This document shows, in pieces, positions 20,753 through 34,600 of a stretch of 48,699 bases of DNA. This stretch comes from Branchiostoma floridae. Taxonomy: Eukaryota; Chordata; Leptocardii; Amphioxiformes; Branchiostomatidae. The stretch lies in contig NC_049989.1 in the NCBI RefSeq assembly GCF_000003815.2, forward strand, positions 16,696,157 through 16,744,855, read 5' to 3'. Position 1 is the stretch's first letter. Every line of letters starts with the position of its first letter. Below the pieces are notes generated by a model, which made no database searches, was not told where the DNA came from, and saw nothing but the letters and a program-made list of their open reading frames with translations. The position numbers and the translations under genes were made by a program.

Positions 20753-21927
20753 ACAACAGTAACCCATTAAACGCAGTGATAACATACACCAAGTTTGTGC
20801 GTTATGTTTTAATATAAAACTCACGCTTTTTAACATTTCAGTTTCTTTCTAACATGCATGCATACAATCAGACAAACCCTGCAGGCACATACAGTGTACC
20901 GTGTGCTCGTTTTTGTTCAACACAGTTTGCCAGCTTATCATGTATGGGATCTAGGGTGTCTGTGACTTAAAATATTGTTGCTGCAACAGCTATGAAGTGA
21001 CATTCTATATATCATTTACACTGTATCTGAATATATATATAGCTTAGCTTTATCTTAAAGTCTTACATTACCCTGTGTTTAGGATTAATATCTTACTGAT
21101 TTCCAAATTTGTGATGTCGAGTTCGGTAAATATTTCATGTAAGACAATACAGTTATTAGCACCACAGCTAGGGTAACAAGCAGGCAACTATACTTAAGTA
21201 ACAACAAAAGCGACATGCAACATTTGGGTGCAAGAATTTGGGCGAACACTTCATTTGCATACACTAATAGAAAATGCGATTACACCATTCATTCTTATTA
21301 TAGATTATCTATGTCTGCCATTGGATGGAAGAAATCCTAAAACTAGTTTAGACATAAACACAAAATAGTGAAATCAATAATTCTTGTTAGTAGTAGCACT
21401 AACCCAACTGGAGTGCGTCCTCTTTTTATCCTTAATTGTTTATCTATGTTTGCTTATTTACAAAAAGAACATGTATACGACAAATTACAGTCTTTAGTAT
21501 AGCATTTTATTTTTTGCATGCTGATCAACACAAAACAAGCACAAGTAAAATTATGCAACCCAAAGTGCATGCATATCATCATGTTGAGTTTACGGTATTA
21601 TAATTTATGAAGTATAGGTATAAGTATAAACTTACCACGATGTAATAAGTATTTGCATTGTATTGCAATAATTTTTTTACATACCAACATGCATGCTCTA
21701 CGGAATACAAACATTAAACAATATTTACACTGGCACATCCACAACACTAATTATAAATTAAGGGTCATGGTCTTCCTTTCTAAAATATTGTATTCTTGTT
21801 TCGTTGTTTTGACAGACAGTAATAACGAAAAATTATATAATTCAACTATAAAAAGCTGTAATAGCCTTCAATATTTCCAATGTATTTTTGTGACGCTAGA
21901 GTACGCAGATACTATGTGCAGGAGGAT
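20753..21927. other. Intergenic, nothing recognised
   Basis: AT-rich sequence downstream of the polycystin gene. No exon, RNA gene or element could be supported. Confidence 0.6.
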
Positions 21928-21999
21928 AAGTGAGTGATCAGTGAGTGGGTGAGTGAGTGAGTGAGTGAGTGAGTGAGTGAGTGGGTGAGTGAGTGAGTA
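21928..21999. repeat. (GTGA)n microsatellite
   Basis: About 70 bases of GTGA units with rare substitutions, just beyond the 3' end of the polycystin gene. Confidence 0.95.
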
Positions 22000-22007
22000 A
22001 CTATCGT

Positions 22008-22013
22008 TTTATT
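22008..22013 (-). terminator. Candidate polyadenylation signal of the polycystin gene
   Basis: AATAAA on the minus strand lies 47 bases past the stop codon at 22060. The 3' UTR would be very short. No transcript evidence is available. Confidence 0.5.
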
Positions 22014-22059
22014 CCCTAACCAAATAAAATTAACGATAAGCAGTAACTTGTAATGCAGG

Positions 22060-22604
22060 CTACTTTTTATTGTCCTTAACCATGCGGCGAGCTGCCAGCT
22101 TCTGTCGAACTTTACTTTCGACTAAAAGTCTATTGCTCTTGTGCTGATGCTCCAACCGTGCCGTGTCGGCGGCGTGTTGCTCTAATAGTTCCTCCGCCTT
22201 TTCCACGATGGTCCCCAGTCTTTTGCCACCACGCCCCGCTTTCTTGATAAACCTTCTCGCTGCTAGTTTTCTTTGAACAGTGGCTCTCGCACGTCGTCTG
22301 CTCTCCATCTGTACTTCTTCAAGCCTTGCGGCGTCAGCCTCGTGTGTTTCTAGGACACTTTTGACCTGATCATAGACAACAGACATGGCTGAAGTTGATG
22401 GTTTTACAACTTCATTAGCCGATTCGTATGTATCTAGTTGCTTTGTGGGGAGAAAACTTGATGCGGCATGTTGTCCTTGTAAGTTGAAGGATGGTTCATC
22501 ACTCGTATTTGCTGGCCATATACTGCGTGCAACGTCTAAGGTGTCATCTAAGGATTCTTCTATCATACGCAAGTTTGCATTCAGCTCGGTAAGGCTCTCT
22601 TCGC
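22060..22604 (-). CDS. Polycystin gene: last exon, cytoplasmic tail with duplicated helical repeat
   Basis: One 545-base exon codes for 181 tail residues. The first half is acidic ([12 protein letters not shown]). The second half has two tandem units of about 38-40 residues built on LExHxADxARLE, an Arg/Lys-rich helix and KLAARRxxK, joined by a Gly-rich basic linker ([11 protein letters not shown]). Both units should form amphipathic or coiled helices. The role is unknown; assembly with a partner subunit or a scaffold is plausible from family knowledge of polycystin tails. Confidence 0.85.
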
Positions 22605-25600
22605 CTGTGGGAAAATATGGAGTGATATTAATGGTCTTAGACAAAAGTGGCATGTTTGGATACTTCAAGAAACCATTTAAGACATTCAATTTTGGTACTT
22701 GCTAGTTGTAGTTGTAAGAATATTTGTTTAAAATATCTAGATTCATTACCTGTTTTTACATGTGATGTTGGAGGTGGCTGAATCCCGAATATCTGATGGA
22801 GACTTTTCCAGATGTAATCTGCCAGCTCCTGGTCATAGTCATCATCAATTGATGCATCGGAAGCAATGGCGTCACAGATGATGGTTACCAGGAAATTGAC
22901 CAGGATTATGTAGATGAATACCATAAAGAACGTGAAGTAGACAGGACCAACATATGGGTTCGCTTCCAAGATTTCTTTAGCAAGAAACCTGAAAAATTGT
23001 ATACTTTTGTAGTTAAATAACATAACAGTGCCCATCGTGATGTCCATTACAAATATATTAGAAATTAAAAAGACTTATTCAGCTCCATGCATCCATGTCT
23101 TGTGTTCCAATTTCACTACTTGGTGTACCAAAAATATTGCAAAGATGCGTTTCGTGCTGCTACATGGTAATTTCAAACCACAGAGAATGTCCTAGTTCAA
23201 TTTATTATGTACTATATATATTTATAAACTCTTTATCATGCTCACTATTTTGGTAGGACACGCTTTCTAGTACGCTTGTTGACCGGAAAGTACAATGTCC
23301 ACATACCTGCCAAGCAACATATCGAGCAGTGCGTAGTTTGTGTGTAACACATTGCTGAAGGCCTTCATATGTGTCCCGAACACCACCATACCTGTTTTAA
23401 CGGCAGTAAATTACTTCCTTCCAGCATGTTTCATTGTTTGCACATTTTAAACCATCACATATTTGACACTATATACTTTATATTCATGTAAGCTGTGGAT
23501 ATAAAAGATAAGCATCCAGCTGAAATGATTATTATTCTCTAGCCTGGTATCCAGCCGTAATATAGTTCCTGAGTCTCTTCTCTCCTCTTCATAATTGTGA
23601 AGAGAAGAGACTCGGGAACTATATTACGGCTGGATACCAGGCTAATTTGTCTCTGCACGTTCAAGTAAGAAGTATTATAATATGCTGATGCAATCGGGGA
23701 TTTTCAATAAGCTATTTGACAACTTGAATAGTCACATGCATTTCAAGCTCTTTGAAATCCCACGACGTAAGAAAGAAGAATGGCCAGACATCATTACAGG
23801 CAGATATTTAGATGACCATGTCGATTTTACAGTGGTCGACAGACGCAAGATTTCCAGTATTTTGCAAACTAATTAAACAGAATCACATACCTGAAGAACT
23901 AAAGGCCATGAAGGCTATTGCACTTGTCACAGAAAAGCCTATCAGACCACTCTTCATGGCACCGGGCAGAGCGATGAACTTGGCAATGGTCTTGCTAAAG
24001 CGGACCACGCGGAGCAACTTCAGAGTGTTAACGAAGACTAACATGGCTAGCACGGATTTAAATGCCTCATCCCACCGGGAGGTAGACTCAAAATTAACAA
24101 AATGGTCTATTCCACTTTCACCTAGAAAATGTAGATCGGGTGAAAAAAACGATTATTATGAGATAAAAATTTGTTGAAAAAATGAGTAATCACGGTGTAA
24201 TTTGCATAATACGGCAAACGTCCTATTTATATAGCTGTCGATGCTATCCTACGACACAAATACTAGTACGTCGTCGAAATTTTTTTATTACTTTTATGAA
24301 CCTCAACGGGAGAAACTAAAATGATACTAGCCTGTTGCCTCCACTATTTTCTTCAGTGCTTCAGATGCAAAATGGTACCTCATTCCAAAGGCCCAGATGA
24401 GAACTGCAGATCCAATAATGCTCACAAAAGAAATCAAGTTCCAGATAGAAAAGAAGTACTTCATGCCTTTCTCTTTGATAACCATCGCTTCCATTATGAG
24501 GTTAGCAAGGAAAAATACGATAAAGAGGATGTGGGCTATCATCACGCCATAATCAGAAGTGTTTTCATACTGGAACAGCCTGTACGTCCTAACGGTTGCA
24601 GATGTAGAAATATGACCAATATTTGTCTTATGTACGGTCATCTGTAGGCTGCTGAATAGCTTGCGGGACGGGTAGTACAACGACAGTTCCAGAACCAACC
24701 ACTTTGTATATTGGTCGATCCACTGGGTACGCTGAAGATCTGACAGTGTAGAGGTGGCCTGGGCTAGGGTTGTAGGAAGTTCCATGGAGTGTTTTGAGAT
24801 GCAGTCTGAATCAAATACCAATGTACTTGTGGCGTTAAACTGCCAACAGGGATATGAGCCATTTCCGGTGAAGACAAACCAACCATTTGGGGTATCGTCT
24901 AGTTCTACAGAATCTGTAAGAGGTAGAAAATGTAATACTGTAAATGCAGAAATGTTCGCGGTGGATTCAAGTAACCGAATAACAGTGATCTAATGATCTA
25001 ATCTGCTCATTCTGCCAGCTCTGTCCCACAACATCCGTGCATACATGTACAGTTATGATATTTACAGTACTGTGGTTCAACTTAAGAAACTCATAAGCAT
25101 CTTTGACAGGCAAAAGTAGCAATAGAAGCCGGACCTATGTAAGCAATGCTTGATGATAAGACAATAGCTGACAGAGATAACACTCTATTTTTTGCCTTAT
25201 TATTATTATACAAGTTTTGACCCACTATCTTGTAAATTCTTTATCACAAATCTGTAATCTGAACAGCCATATTTGTAATCTGAATAGCCATGTCAGCTAT
25301 CTTACAACCAAATCAATATCAGAGAATACAATCAGCACCAAAACCTACCTGCTGTATCCCTTATTTGGATAAAACGTGGAGGGCCGATTCGGAATGCTTG
25401 AGTGTGAAGTGGAAACTGGCGATCCAGGTACTTCATTTTCCAGCCGTTATACCACGACGAAGGGTATAGAACAGGCAAAAAGATCTTCTCACTCCACGCC
25501 CAGAAATCTCCAGGAGTCGTTATCTTAAAAGAAAGAAATTTCACTATGTTTTTATTTGCCAAAGACAGACATTGGATCGCATTATCATGTGTTCAAGTAG

Positions 25601-28600
25601 TAGAACGAGAGTAACAGTGCAAATATTTAATGAGTTGAATTATATATTATAGTCTACTACAAACGTTATATGTCATTTTCGATATACAGTTAGGCGGCCA
25701 TTCCACGACATTTAAAGATGTGACTGAAAATCACACAGATCACAAAACTAATATTCTTTTTTTTACCTTCAACAAGGTTATGTTTTAGCGTTTAAATTGT
25801 TGTTTCTGTATGCATGTAAATTGACAGCATAGCTGTAGAAGTCCTGGATGGTTTACATTAGTATTTATTTTGTAGGTAGGTACCTTGAAATGATTATTTT
25901 AGGTTCAATAGCTGCTTATTACTTCTGAGTTAGATGTCACGCGTATGTATGAACTTTGAGTAATCTGTCAACACATTCCCCGAGTGGAATACGAATGTTA
26001 GAAGCTTAGTAATGTCTTACCGATGGTCTGTTACTTACTTACCGAGTTAAAGCCTTTGGTGAGTGTCGACGATAAGGTCTGCGATGCATTGAAGGCAAAC
26101 GGATCTTTATCCTGTTGACTGATGAAGAACAGCACAACAACTAACAGGAACAGGATGGTGTACTCCCTTAGAACGATGTGAAACTTCCGCCGCTGTTCGT
26201 TCTTTCTTTTCATCCTTTGTACAGAGGCAGCTCCGGGTGAGTGCACTTTCTCTGGAGCTAAAAAGTTAAACAGTCATATATGGACCCAAACCATATCATT
26301 CCGGAATACACAATCATGTACGTGCCGATACCGTATTATTCTGGAAGAGGATTGAACAGTGACATACATGCATATATATGACATGGAAAACGCGTTAACG
26401 AGGCTCATTCTATATCCTATTTTTTTTTAATATTTCTTAATAGAGCATGTCGGCTGGGTGACTTACAATTGCAAGACAAGTTAACGATAACAGACGTTCA
26501 ATCGTCATTCACATACAATGCAATAACACTACGATATATTTGGATTAGCCCATTTCATATAAGTCTTAATGCACAAACACGTTGAAGAAACATCAGCGAT
26601 GATGTAATGCCAGAGTAGGAGTTGATGTTTGTTACACTAAAGTATAAAGTTAACGTTATTGCATGCTTGGTAAAAGTACTGTTTTTCGGCCCGTGTGGAC
26701 TCACGGTTGGGGGTTAAGGATGTGAAAATCACCTTTACGTTCCAAAAGGTGCAAATGCAGTTCATCTTTCTTGACCTCGTACGTCCTCTGTTTGCTTGAA
26801 GGCGTCGTGTTACAGATCCAGGCAGCTAGTAACGCCAGGAGAAGTATCTGTCCAAGGGTTAAAATCTTATGTTAATTTACTGGCGGCTAAACCAAGATGT
26901 GAGAGAGATATAAACGCCAACTGCTGCAGGGATACTGTATTGCAACTTATACACCATGCAGTTGAAATATGACTGGTATCTAACAATTTTCATTCTAATC
27001 TATAAATAGCAGTGAAGGCAATATAACTGTGATTGCTAATAATTCAATAACTATAGGTTATTAACAATATGCCGTTTCATTAACGAATGTTGTTTTTCCT
27101 GTAGTGGTTTTGTTTTGAAGGTATATAAATTGGCCGAAATAGGACATACAATAACTGATGATATTAGATGGGATATATCTGCATTTGAATAAGGTAATAT
27201 TGTATCTTTGTTGATTAGCGTGTAAGGACCAAAACAGATGCGCATGCACAAATGGTGTAACGTTACCTGGCCGGTTTCAGCAACAACACTCGTTAAACAA
27301 AATGAGAGAAAGAAGGCCTTTAGCCATGCTTCACTCTTCTCTCTACCCCAGTCCAGGCTGTACATGATCACAAAGAACGACGAGACGACGGATGAAACCA
27401 CTACTATCGTCCATGCCACGTACTTCGGCCAGCGGGAAAACCGTTTCACAGCTTTCAAAGACAAAAGAATACACAGCATGATGGAGTTGTGTCAGTAATA
27501 GTACATAAATAGAAAATCAGGTCATAACAAGTCTTTGCAGTTAGTAAAAACAATTATCTTGTACGTGCAGATCAAATTCAACCTTCTTGTCTTCCTCCTT
27601 TACATAATATGTCACATGTTCGAACGGGTTGGGTTTATAGAATTCCCAAATTGATAATCTAAATCAGATATCGATTAGCACAACCACCATCTATTTATAT
27701 GCAGCATCTACATACCAATAATAATAATGATTTGCTGTTCCTTCTTAAGTTCTTCTTTTTGAAAGTAAAAAAAAAGTACTTGCTCCTGTAATAAAAAAAG
27801 TATGCGTGTATGTAGACGTTACCGACAACATAAGATAGCATCTTACAATTAGTGCGCCGTACTCCTGGAGCTGTGACGGGAGCAGGTATTTCTTTCCTGA
27901 ACAGCAGAAGCGGTATCATGGAAACCGGTGTCACCAGACCAGTAGTAACGATGCTGACGTACAGTTCCTTTACAAAAGGTAAGGTATAAAGTATAGTTAT
28001 ATTTTCAAATGTTAACTAGACTAATAACGACTAGGTTTGCTTTAAGAAGACCTTAGCTCTTGCGTAGGGTTTCGGAACCCATGGTTAAGGTCCCCTCTCA
28101 CTTGACGTGCGGCATGCTTGCGGCATTGCTGCGTTCGTTCACTGCGGCACTGTTGTGTTAATTTCGCCGATTTTGTCTTGCCCTCACACTGACGTGCGGC
28201 ACTTTTGCGTTTCTAGACTAAATAAATATGTTATTGACAATTGCAGCGCTGTCAATTTATGAAAAATCACCGTAAAATGATGAGAATGCCCCAAAATGAG
28301 ATTTATAATGAAAAGATTTCCCTTATGATAATGAATTATATGGTACATATGCTATAAATAACCTTGAAAGACTTTTACAGTAAAGGAAATGACCCAAATG
28401 AACGGACACGAACTATATACCAGATTTCACTAGATGTGTACGTTTTGCACCATGTAACGTTATGTGTAATTATGTATGTTTATATGTTTATTCACCAATT
28501 TTGCAAATTTCTAAAATGAAAATGTTTGATATTTCATACTTTTTTTGTATGACGCTGAGTATTTTCATTGCCGGCGGATGGCTTGCCAGCCTATTGATGT

Positions 28601-31600
28601 CTAAATCTATCATATTTGTAAAAAGTGAGAAAAATATGGCCCATGGGCCTGAATGACTTCAATTTTGTATTTTATCGGTGGCAGGCTACCAGCAATGATT
28701 AGCTTGTAACGTTATAACGCAAACGCAAACTCGTTATCATCCAACATAAATAATTTCTTTTTGAACATTGTACGATAACCTTTATCTCTACATCCGTAGG
28801 TTAATCGATAAACCAGTTACTTAATTTTTGTTTTCAAGTATAAAATACTGACCTACTTTCCATTAAATAAATCAAAAGATGTATTTTCAAGTTAACTCTG
28901 AATACGGATACAAGGTAAGTTTTCTGCAATTCGCAGTGTTTTAACTGGATCGAAAACCGCTGTAAAATTATTAGAAATGCATCTAAAATAGTTTTTCGGT
29001 GATAAAATGATGTTTACTTTTGATTCTTGGTGTAAAATAGGCAAAATATATCCTTGATACTGTTTGGGGCATGGTGGCGGTACTGTTGGGGCATTGTTGG
29101 GGCACCGTTGCGGCACCGTTGGGGCACTGTTGCGGCACTGTTGCGGCATCTTGCCACTTGCGTTATTTTTAAACTTTTTAAAAAACGTCGCGCTTGCAAG
29201 CGGCACTTCTAGGTTTGCTTGCGGCACCTCTAGGTTTGCTTGCGGCACCTCTAGGTTCAGTGGGGGTACATCTGCGTTTTCGAACGCAGCGATGCCGCAA
29301 GCGTGCCGCACGTCATGTGAAAGGGGGCCTTTAGTACAATGACTTCACTGTACTTACAACACAGACTGTAACTGTTCTTTTTTTTTCAAATCAAAAATTA
29401 AAACCACTGCGAAAATTCCATTTTCCCTCTACCGCGAAATTGAATTTTTGCGAACTTAAATGCATTTACAGTAATTTGTTACAATGTCAAATTTCCTGTA
29501 AAGATACACAATGAACAAACATTGTCTCACTTGAAGCGTGAATCGCACAAATCCAAGGTTATACACGATGTTGGTGATGGAATCATTGTTCTCATCCCTG
29601 TACCACATGGCACTAGCCACCATCATAGCGTTGGCAACCGCCCAACAGCAAGACAGCCGTTCTGTCTTGGAGAAACTGGAGCCTGAGAAACGGGTGAAAA
29701 TAATGTTTATCAAGCTGATGTAAAAACAACATTGAGTAAAATAATGAATAATGTTAGATTGGGGTACGGTGTTTGAGGAGAAAAACTCCTTATTTATATA
29801 CGTAAAAGAGTTACACTTATCGAAAAGAGTGGGAAAGTTTATCAATTCTATCTGTCTGGATATGCAGCTTGCATTTAGTACAAACTTGGTATGTTACACC
29901 ATAGGGAAGTTTACCGGGTATGCAAGAAAACAAAAGAGCAAAGAAATGATAAAAGTTATTCTCTACATAAATACCTTCAGGTGACACAATAGGGGATGTC
30001 CACATGTGCTGATCATAGAACAATGCGTTTGTGTTCTCGCGAAACAATGTACTGAAAGACTGTAGTTGTTCTTGAGTTGTCGCGTGTAGAACCTTTTGAA
30101 CTTGGCAGTCACCTCTCGCATCAGACAACCAATCATAACACACGAACTGATATCTGCGAGTGTAAATATTGTTGCCTGAATTAAGTGGTAAAATTATTTT
30201 CTTTTAAATTCTAACGTTTCGAAAATTAAGATAAACAAAGTAAAAAGGTGCATGAAAGAATCAAGTATTATTAAAGTAAAGCGTTTTATATTTACTTTAG
30301 CCATCAGACACTACATTTGCTGTGCAGCGTTAGATTGATATTTTATTTTATTTAAGACTAACTAGTGGCTAGCTGCAAAGAATTAAACAATAGACCGCAT
30401 GTACAGAGGTATTTGAGAATGCTACAATACTGCTTTAAATACTTCAAAATCTTTCTTTTCCGTAACAAAACATGACCCGACCTCAAGACTTTTCAGGTTG
30501 GAAGGAAAAGACAGGTCTGATTTTGCCCGTATTGGTCAAAATTTCCAATAAAAATTCCTGGTTCAGAAGAAGTTTCAAGATTACAAAACGGGTTAGTTCT
30601 TGCTTCAGTGTGTTTTGACATGTTCCCCCATGGATAGCAAATCTTTGATGTCTGCCCTGGCAACTAAGATCACTTCAGGTTATTAGAAATAACAATGTGT
30701 CTTACGTTCTTTCTGTTTGTAGGTCCTTTACAATAATTTCTCTCAGGAACCAGGAAGCGGCGTCACCACGCCCGGTGCTGTCGTGCCAGATTTGCAGGAG
30801 TTCCAAATGACCGAGTGGCTTCTTCACTGGCATAATGAAGTCATAAGAGCCTCCGCGTAGCAACGACTGAAACAATCAAATGTAAAATAGTAGCTAGAAA
30901 GTGTTATTATAATCATTAATATTAGAACAACTGGCATCATGCTGATATACTCAAAGCCTGGACAAAACTACAAGATTCAAGCTAACTGAACTAAGAAGGA
31001 AACTAATAGTGAGTTTCAGTTTTCTGTATAAAGTTACTCTTATATATTTCCCGGTGTCGTTTTGTGTAGTTACACATGCTCGTAGCTACGAATATACAAA
31101 TCAATATCAATTAAAACAATATCAATTATGGACCTAGATAAACAGACTCCCAATAGTAATCTGTGTCATCACGGCAATATTTAGGTTACAAAAAGGAGTA
31201 CAAATGGCTTACTTCTCCTCTAGGGTTCAACATTTTGACTGCCGTCTTGCATTTTGATCCGAATACTTGGAAACCAATTCGTGCCGAGGTGCCAGCACCG
31301 AACATAGAGCCGGTGTTGACGGTGATCTGGTATAGATACGAGGCTGGCATCCTGTCTGGCGGTAGGACGGATAGTTGTTCCAAATTATCCTTCCTCTTTA
31401 GAGCTTTTGGATCATTTCTTATCTTCTCCTTGAGCAAAAAAATGTATAAGTAAAATATTAATACCCTGGGAGGATTTAGAAGCAAAGGAAATACTAATGT
31501 GTCCATAAAAATGTTAAGAAAACAGGCTGTTCACTCTATATTGTATTGTTGTCTGTCTTTTTGATAGTTAGTTGTACCTGCTATGTATTACGGCTGCTGC

Positions 31601-34600
31601 TGGCTGCGATGAAAATTTGAAGATTTGCTATATTGCATCGAATTTTGATAGCTAGTAGTTTGTAAAAATGATCATCAAATTTCATTAACAGTACTTTCAG
31701 TAAACACCAACTAATATTTTGCAATAATTAGATTGATAATTGTTTATTACTAGTTGAACATTTCCCAATGGTTTGAATGTATATCTCCCCAATTGCATTT
31801 TTTGTATTGTTTCTTGTTTTTTTTAGCAGGTTTTGACTTGTTTTTATTGTTATTTATTAAGCTGTAATATAATCATTTGTCGATTGTTCAAGTGCAAAAT
31901 GCAAATGCAAAATGATAAAAGGAAAAAAAAACGAGCGACTCACTAGAAGACGCTGAAAGTCCACATTTACGATGACCATAAATAGGAGGTAGAGGGCCCA
32001 CTCGCCAATAACAACGTAAAATACATTGCCATTTTCAGATAGGTTTTCAGAATTTTCAAAGATCTTGTCGAAATCAATAGAATTCGGAGCAGAATGAACA
32101 CTTCCACCAATGACTGCTTTCGGCCTTGAGAAGCTGCAATTGCAGCGGATGGCACTTTTTGATAGCTCCAACATGACCTGTAAGGAAATAGAATTGCAGT
32201 TATGTCCACTTGCTTGTAATAGTTATTAAGCGACACAGTTTGCCTATGACATTGGGCAAATGTTAAGTCAGCTAAAATACAATAATTCTATCTTGAAATG
32301 GAAAAAAATTGAAAAAGTGAGTCTTTAAACCTTACAACAAGTAATAATTACAAAATTTCTATTAGATAACGAAATAAATTTTAACATGCGACTTTTCGCT
32401 ATCACGCTTCTGACGAAAGGAACTAACATAAAGAAATCATTTGGGAATACCTTATATAAATTTAACTATTGTATGTACGTTTTCCGTTACTTGTAATATA
32501 CTTCGGACAACTGTTTGTAATAAGCTTATGTTTCAAGTACTGCCATGTCTGCATCAAGTTGCTCACCCCACAGTCGGTGGTCCACTTTTCTGGCGTATAT
32601 TCCCAGCTCAAACAACTTACTGTTGATGCCTGTAGTTTGTAATCATTAGTAGAAGGTGCAGTGTTTAGAATACTTTCAGGCCCTGCATTTAAAGACAATA
32701 CGGGATTGAATAAATAAAGGTGGTTTAAAAAATAGCCTGTTCAATGCATTTCCAAGCTTCTGTAACGCATAAAAAAATAAAATTATCTGCTTCCGGCTAT
32801 TTTTTTTCAATTTCGTAATGAAACTCTGATTCATAAACAACTGGTGAAGAAAAACAGTCGTAGTTTCAGCTGTGCAAGACATAATCAGAACAAAAGGTGA
32901 ATCATTTGACAGATTATTATCATGTGAAAAATAATCGTCGTATAGCCGTTGTAACATCAGTATTAAATCTGAGTTATTTACTCGACTTTATTTCACTTAT
33001 TCAGTTTCTTTGACAACCTGTATGGTGTTTTAATCAGGGCAACAAAAAAGAGGACAGATAAGAAAAAATAGGACAGATAAGAAAAATAAATGTTTCTACC
33101 TGTTGTAAGAAAAATTTACGAATCAACCAATGTGAGATCGAGGATCACGATCGTTATAAGCTAATATAACAATGTCATAACTTCTTTCTTTGGATATTAT
33201 TTGATATAACGATTAACTGTTTTCGGATACCTGTTTTCTGGATTCCAACGTATAGCTTTCCCCGGCGTCGATCGATATTAGGAATCCAGGTCCGTGAGCT
33301 GCCCGTTTCTCGATGCCATGCCAGAACAACCTCTTCCTCCATCACCGTCTCCATGTCGTCATACAGCTCCTCTGTTGGCAGCGCATCGTGACGGAAGAAG
33401 ACCCTGTAGGCGGCAGCGTGATCCCACCACGACAGATGCATCACGACCACAGTCGTTGCAGCCGGCACGTCGTATGCATGGTATGCCATTGCCATGTCTT
33501 TTCCCCACCCAATATTAGTACCACCATCTGAGAGCTGCGTTCCACCGAATCCAACACCATCCAGATCTCTGCGATAACGCTTTGGTCGCTCTGTTGATCC
33601 AAATACTATAGGTATAGAGAGATCTAGTTCCAAAGTGCAGTTGTCTAAGCCTTGATGTCCCAACAAAAACGAAATTACGGGTGTCGTGACATTCTGACCG
33701 AAGGTTGATCCGTTCCAGGAAAACAGATTTCTGTCCATCACTACCATCTATTACAAAATATGAAAATATTGTTAGTAAGATGTTTGAATTGTAAACAAAA
33801 TGCAAGTTGTATGTGCTGGATGCTTGGCGCGCAATAACGTTTTTACTTTGGCGAAAAAACCTTTATTCTTCAATCAATGTAAGGGAGCAAACTTTGCACA
33901 ATCTAAATGGCAATGTTGGGGGTACTTTTAATTATTTTGTTTGGGAGAAAAATATGGTTTAACCTTTTCTTTGGGAAGTGGTTAGCGTTGGCAATTTCAG
34001 CATATTTTCAGTTCTTTACTGCATAATTTGATAAGTGCTCTTCCTCTTAACAACACACGACATCTTGCAAAAAATACAACCAAACAGTATCGACTAGAAA
34101 AAAATTACCTACAAGTAATTCTTACCGTAGCATCTATGCTGCCATTTAGCGAACAGCTTGCGAAGGAGGATGACACATTGACAAGACCTCCACGGACTAT
34201 CACAGTTTTGCCACTAGTGAATCTTGCAACCACCACAGTGACACTGTCACTTTTAAATGCAGTATTGTAGTCCTCATGATCCGGCAAAATGGCCAGTAAA
34301 GCGTCTGCTGCGATGCCAATCGCGTTCGTCAAAGATAAACCAGCTTTACGAAGCTGTAAAATGCAAAATTAATAATCAATAATTTTATCTGCTCATCTAT
34401 CAACATATAGCTAAAGAGAGAGTAACTGTAGATCTGTTTTAAACATAGTGTTCTAATGACGAAATTAAAATAAAACATCATCATCATCATCATTATTCAT
34501 TCTCTGAGGTGCAGCAAGTAAAGTTTCACTCTTAGAACAGTCTGTCTTTCATCGCTATTAGAAGTTCCAGGCCTTAGATCAGTTTCTGATTCAATAACTT

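Noticed and set aside
20502-20836. Cys/Val-rich open frames
   Set aside because: Translation of a CA-type microsatellite.
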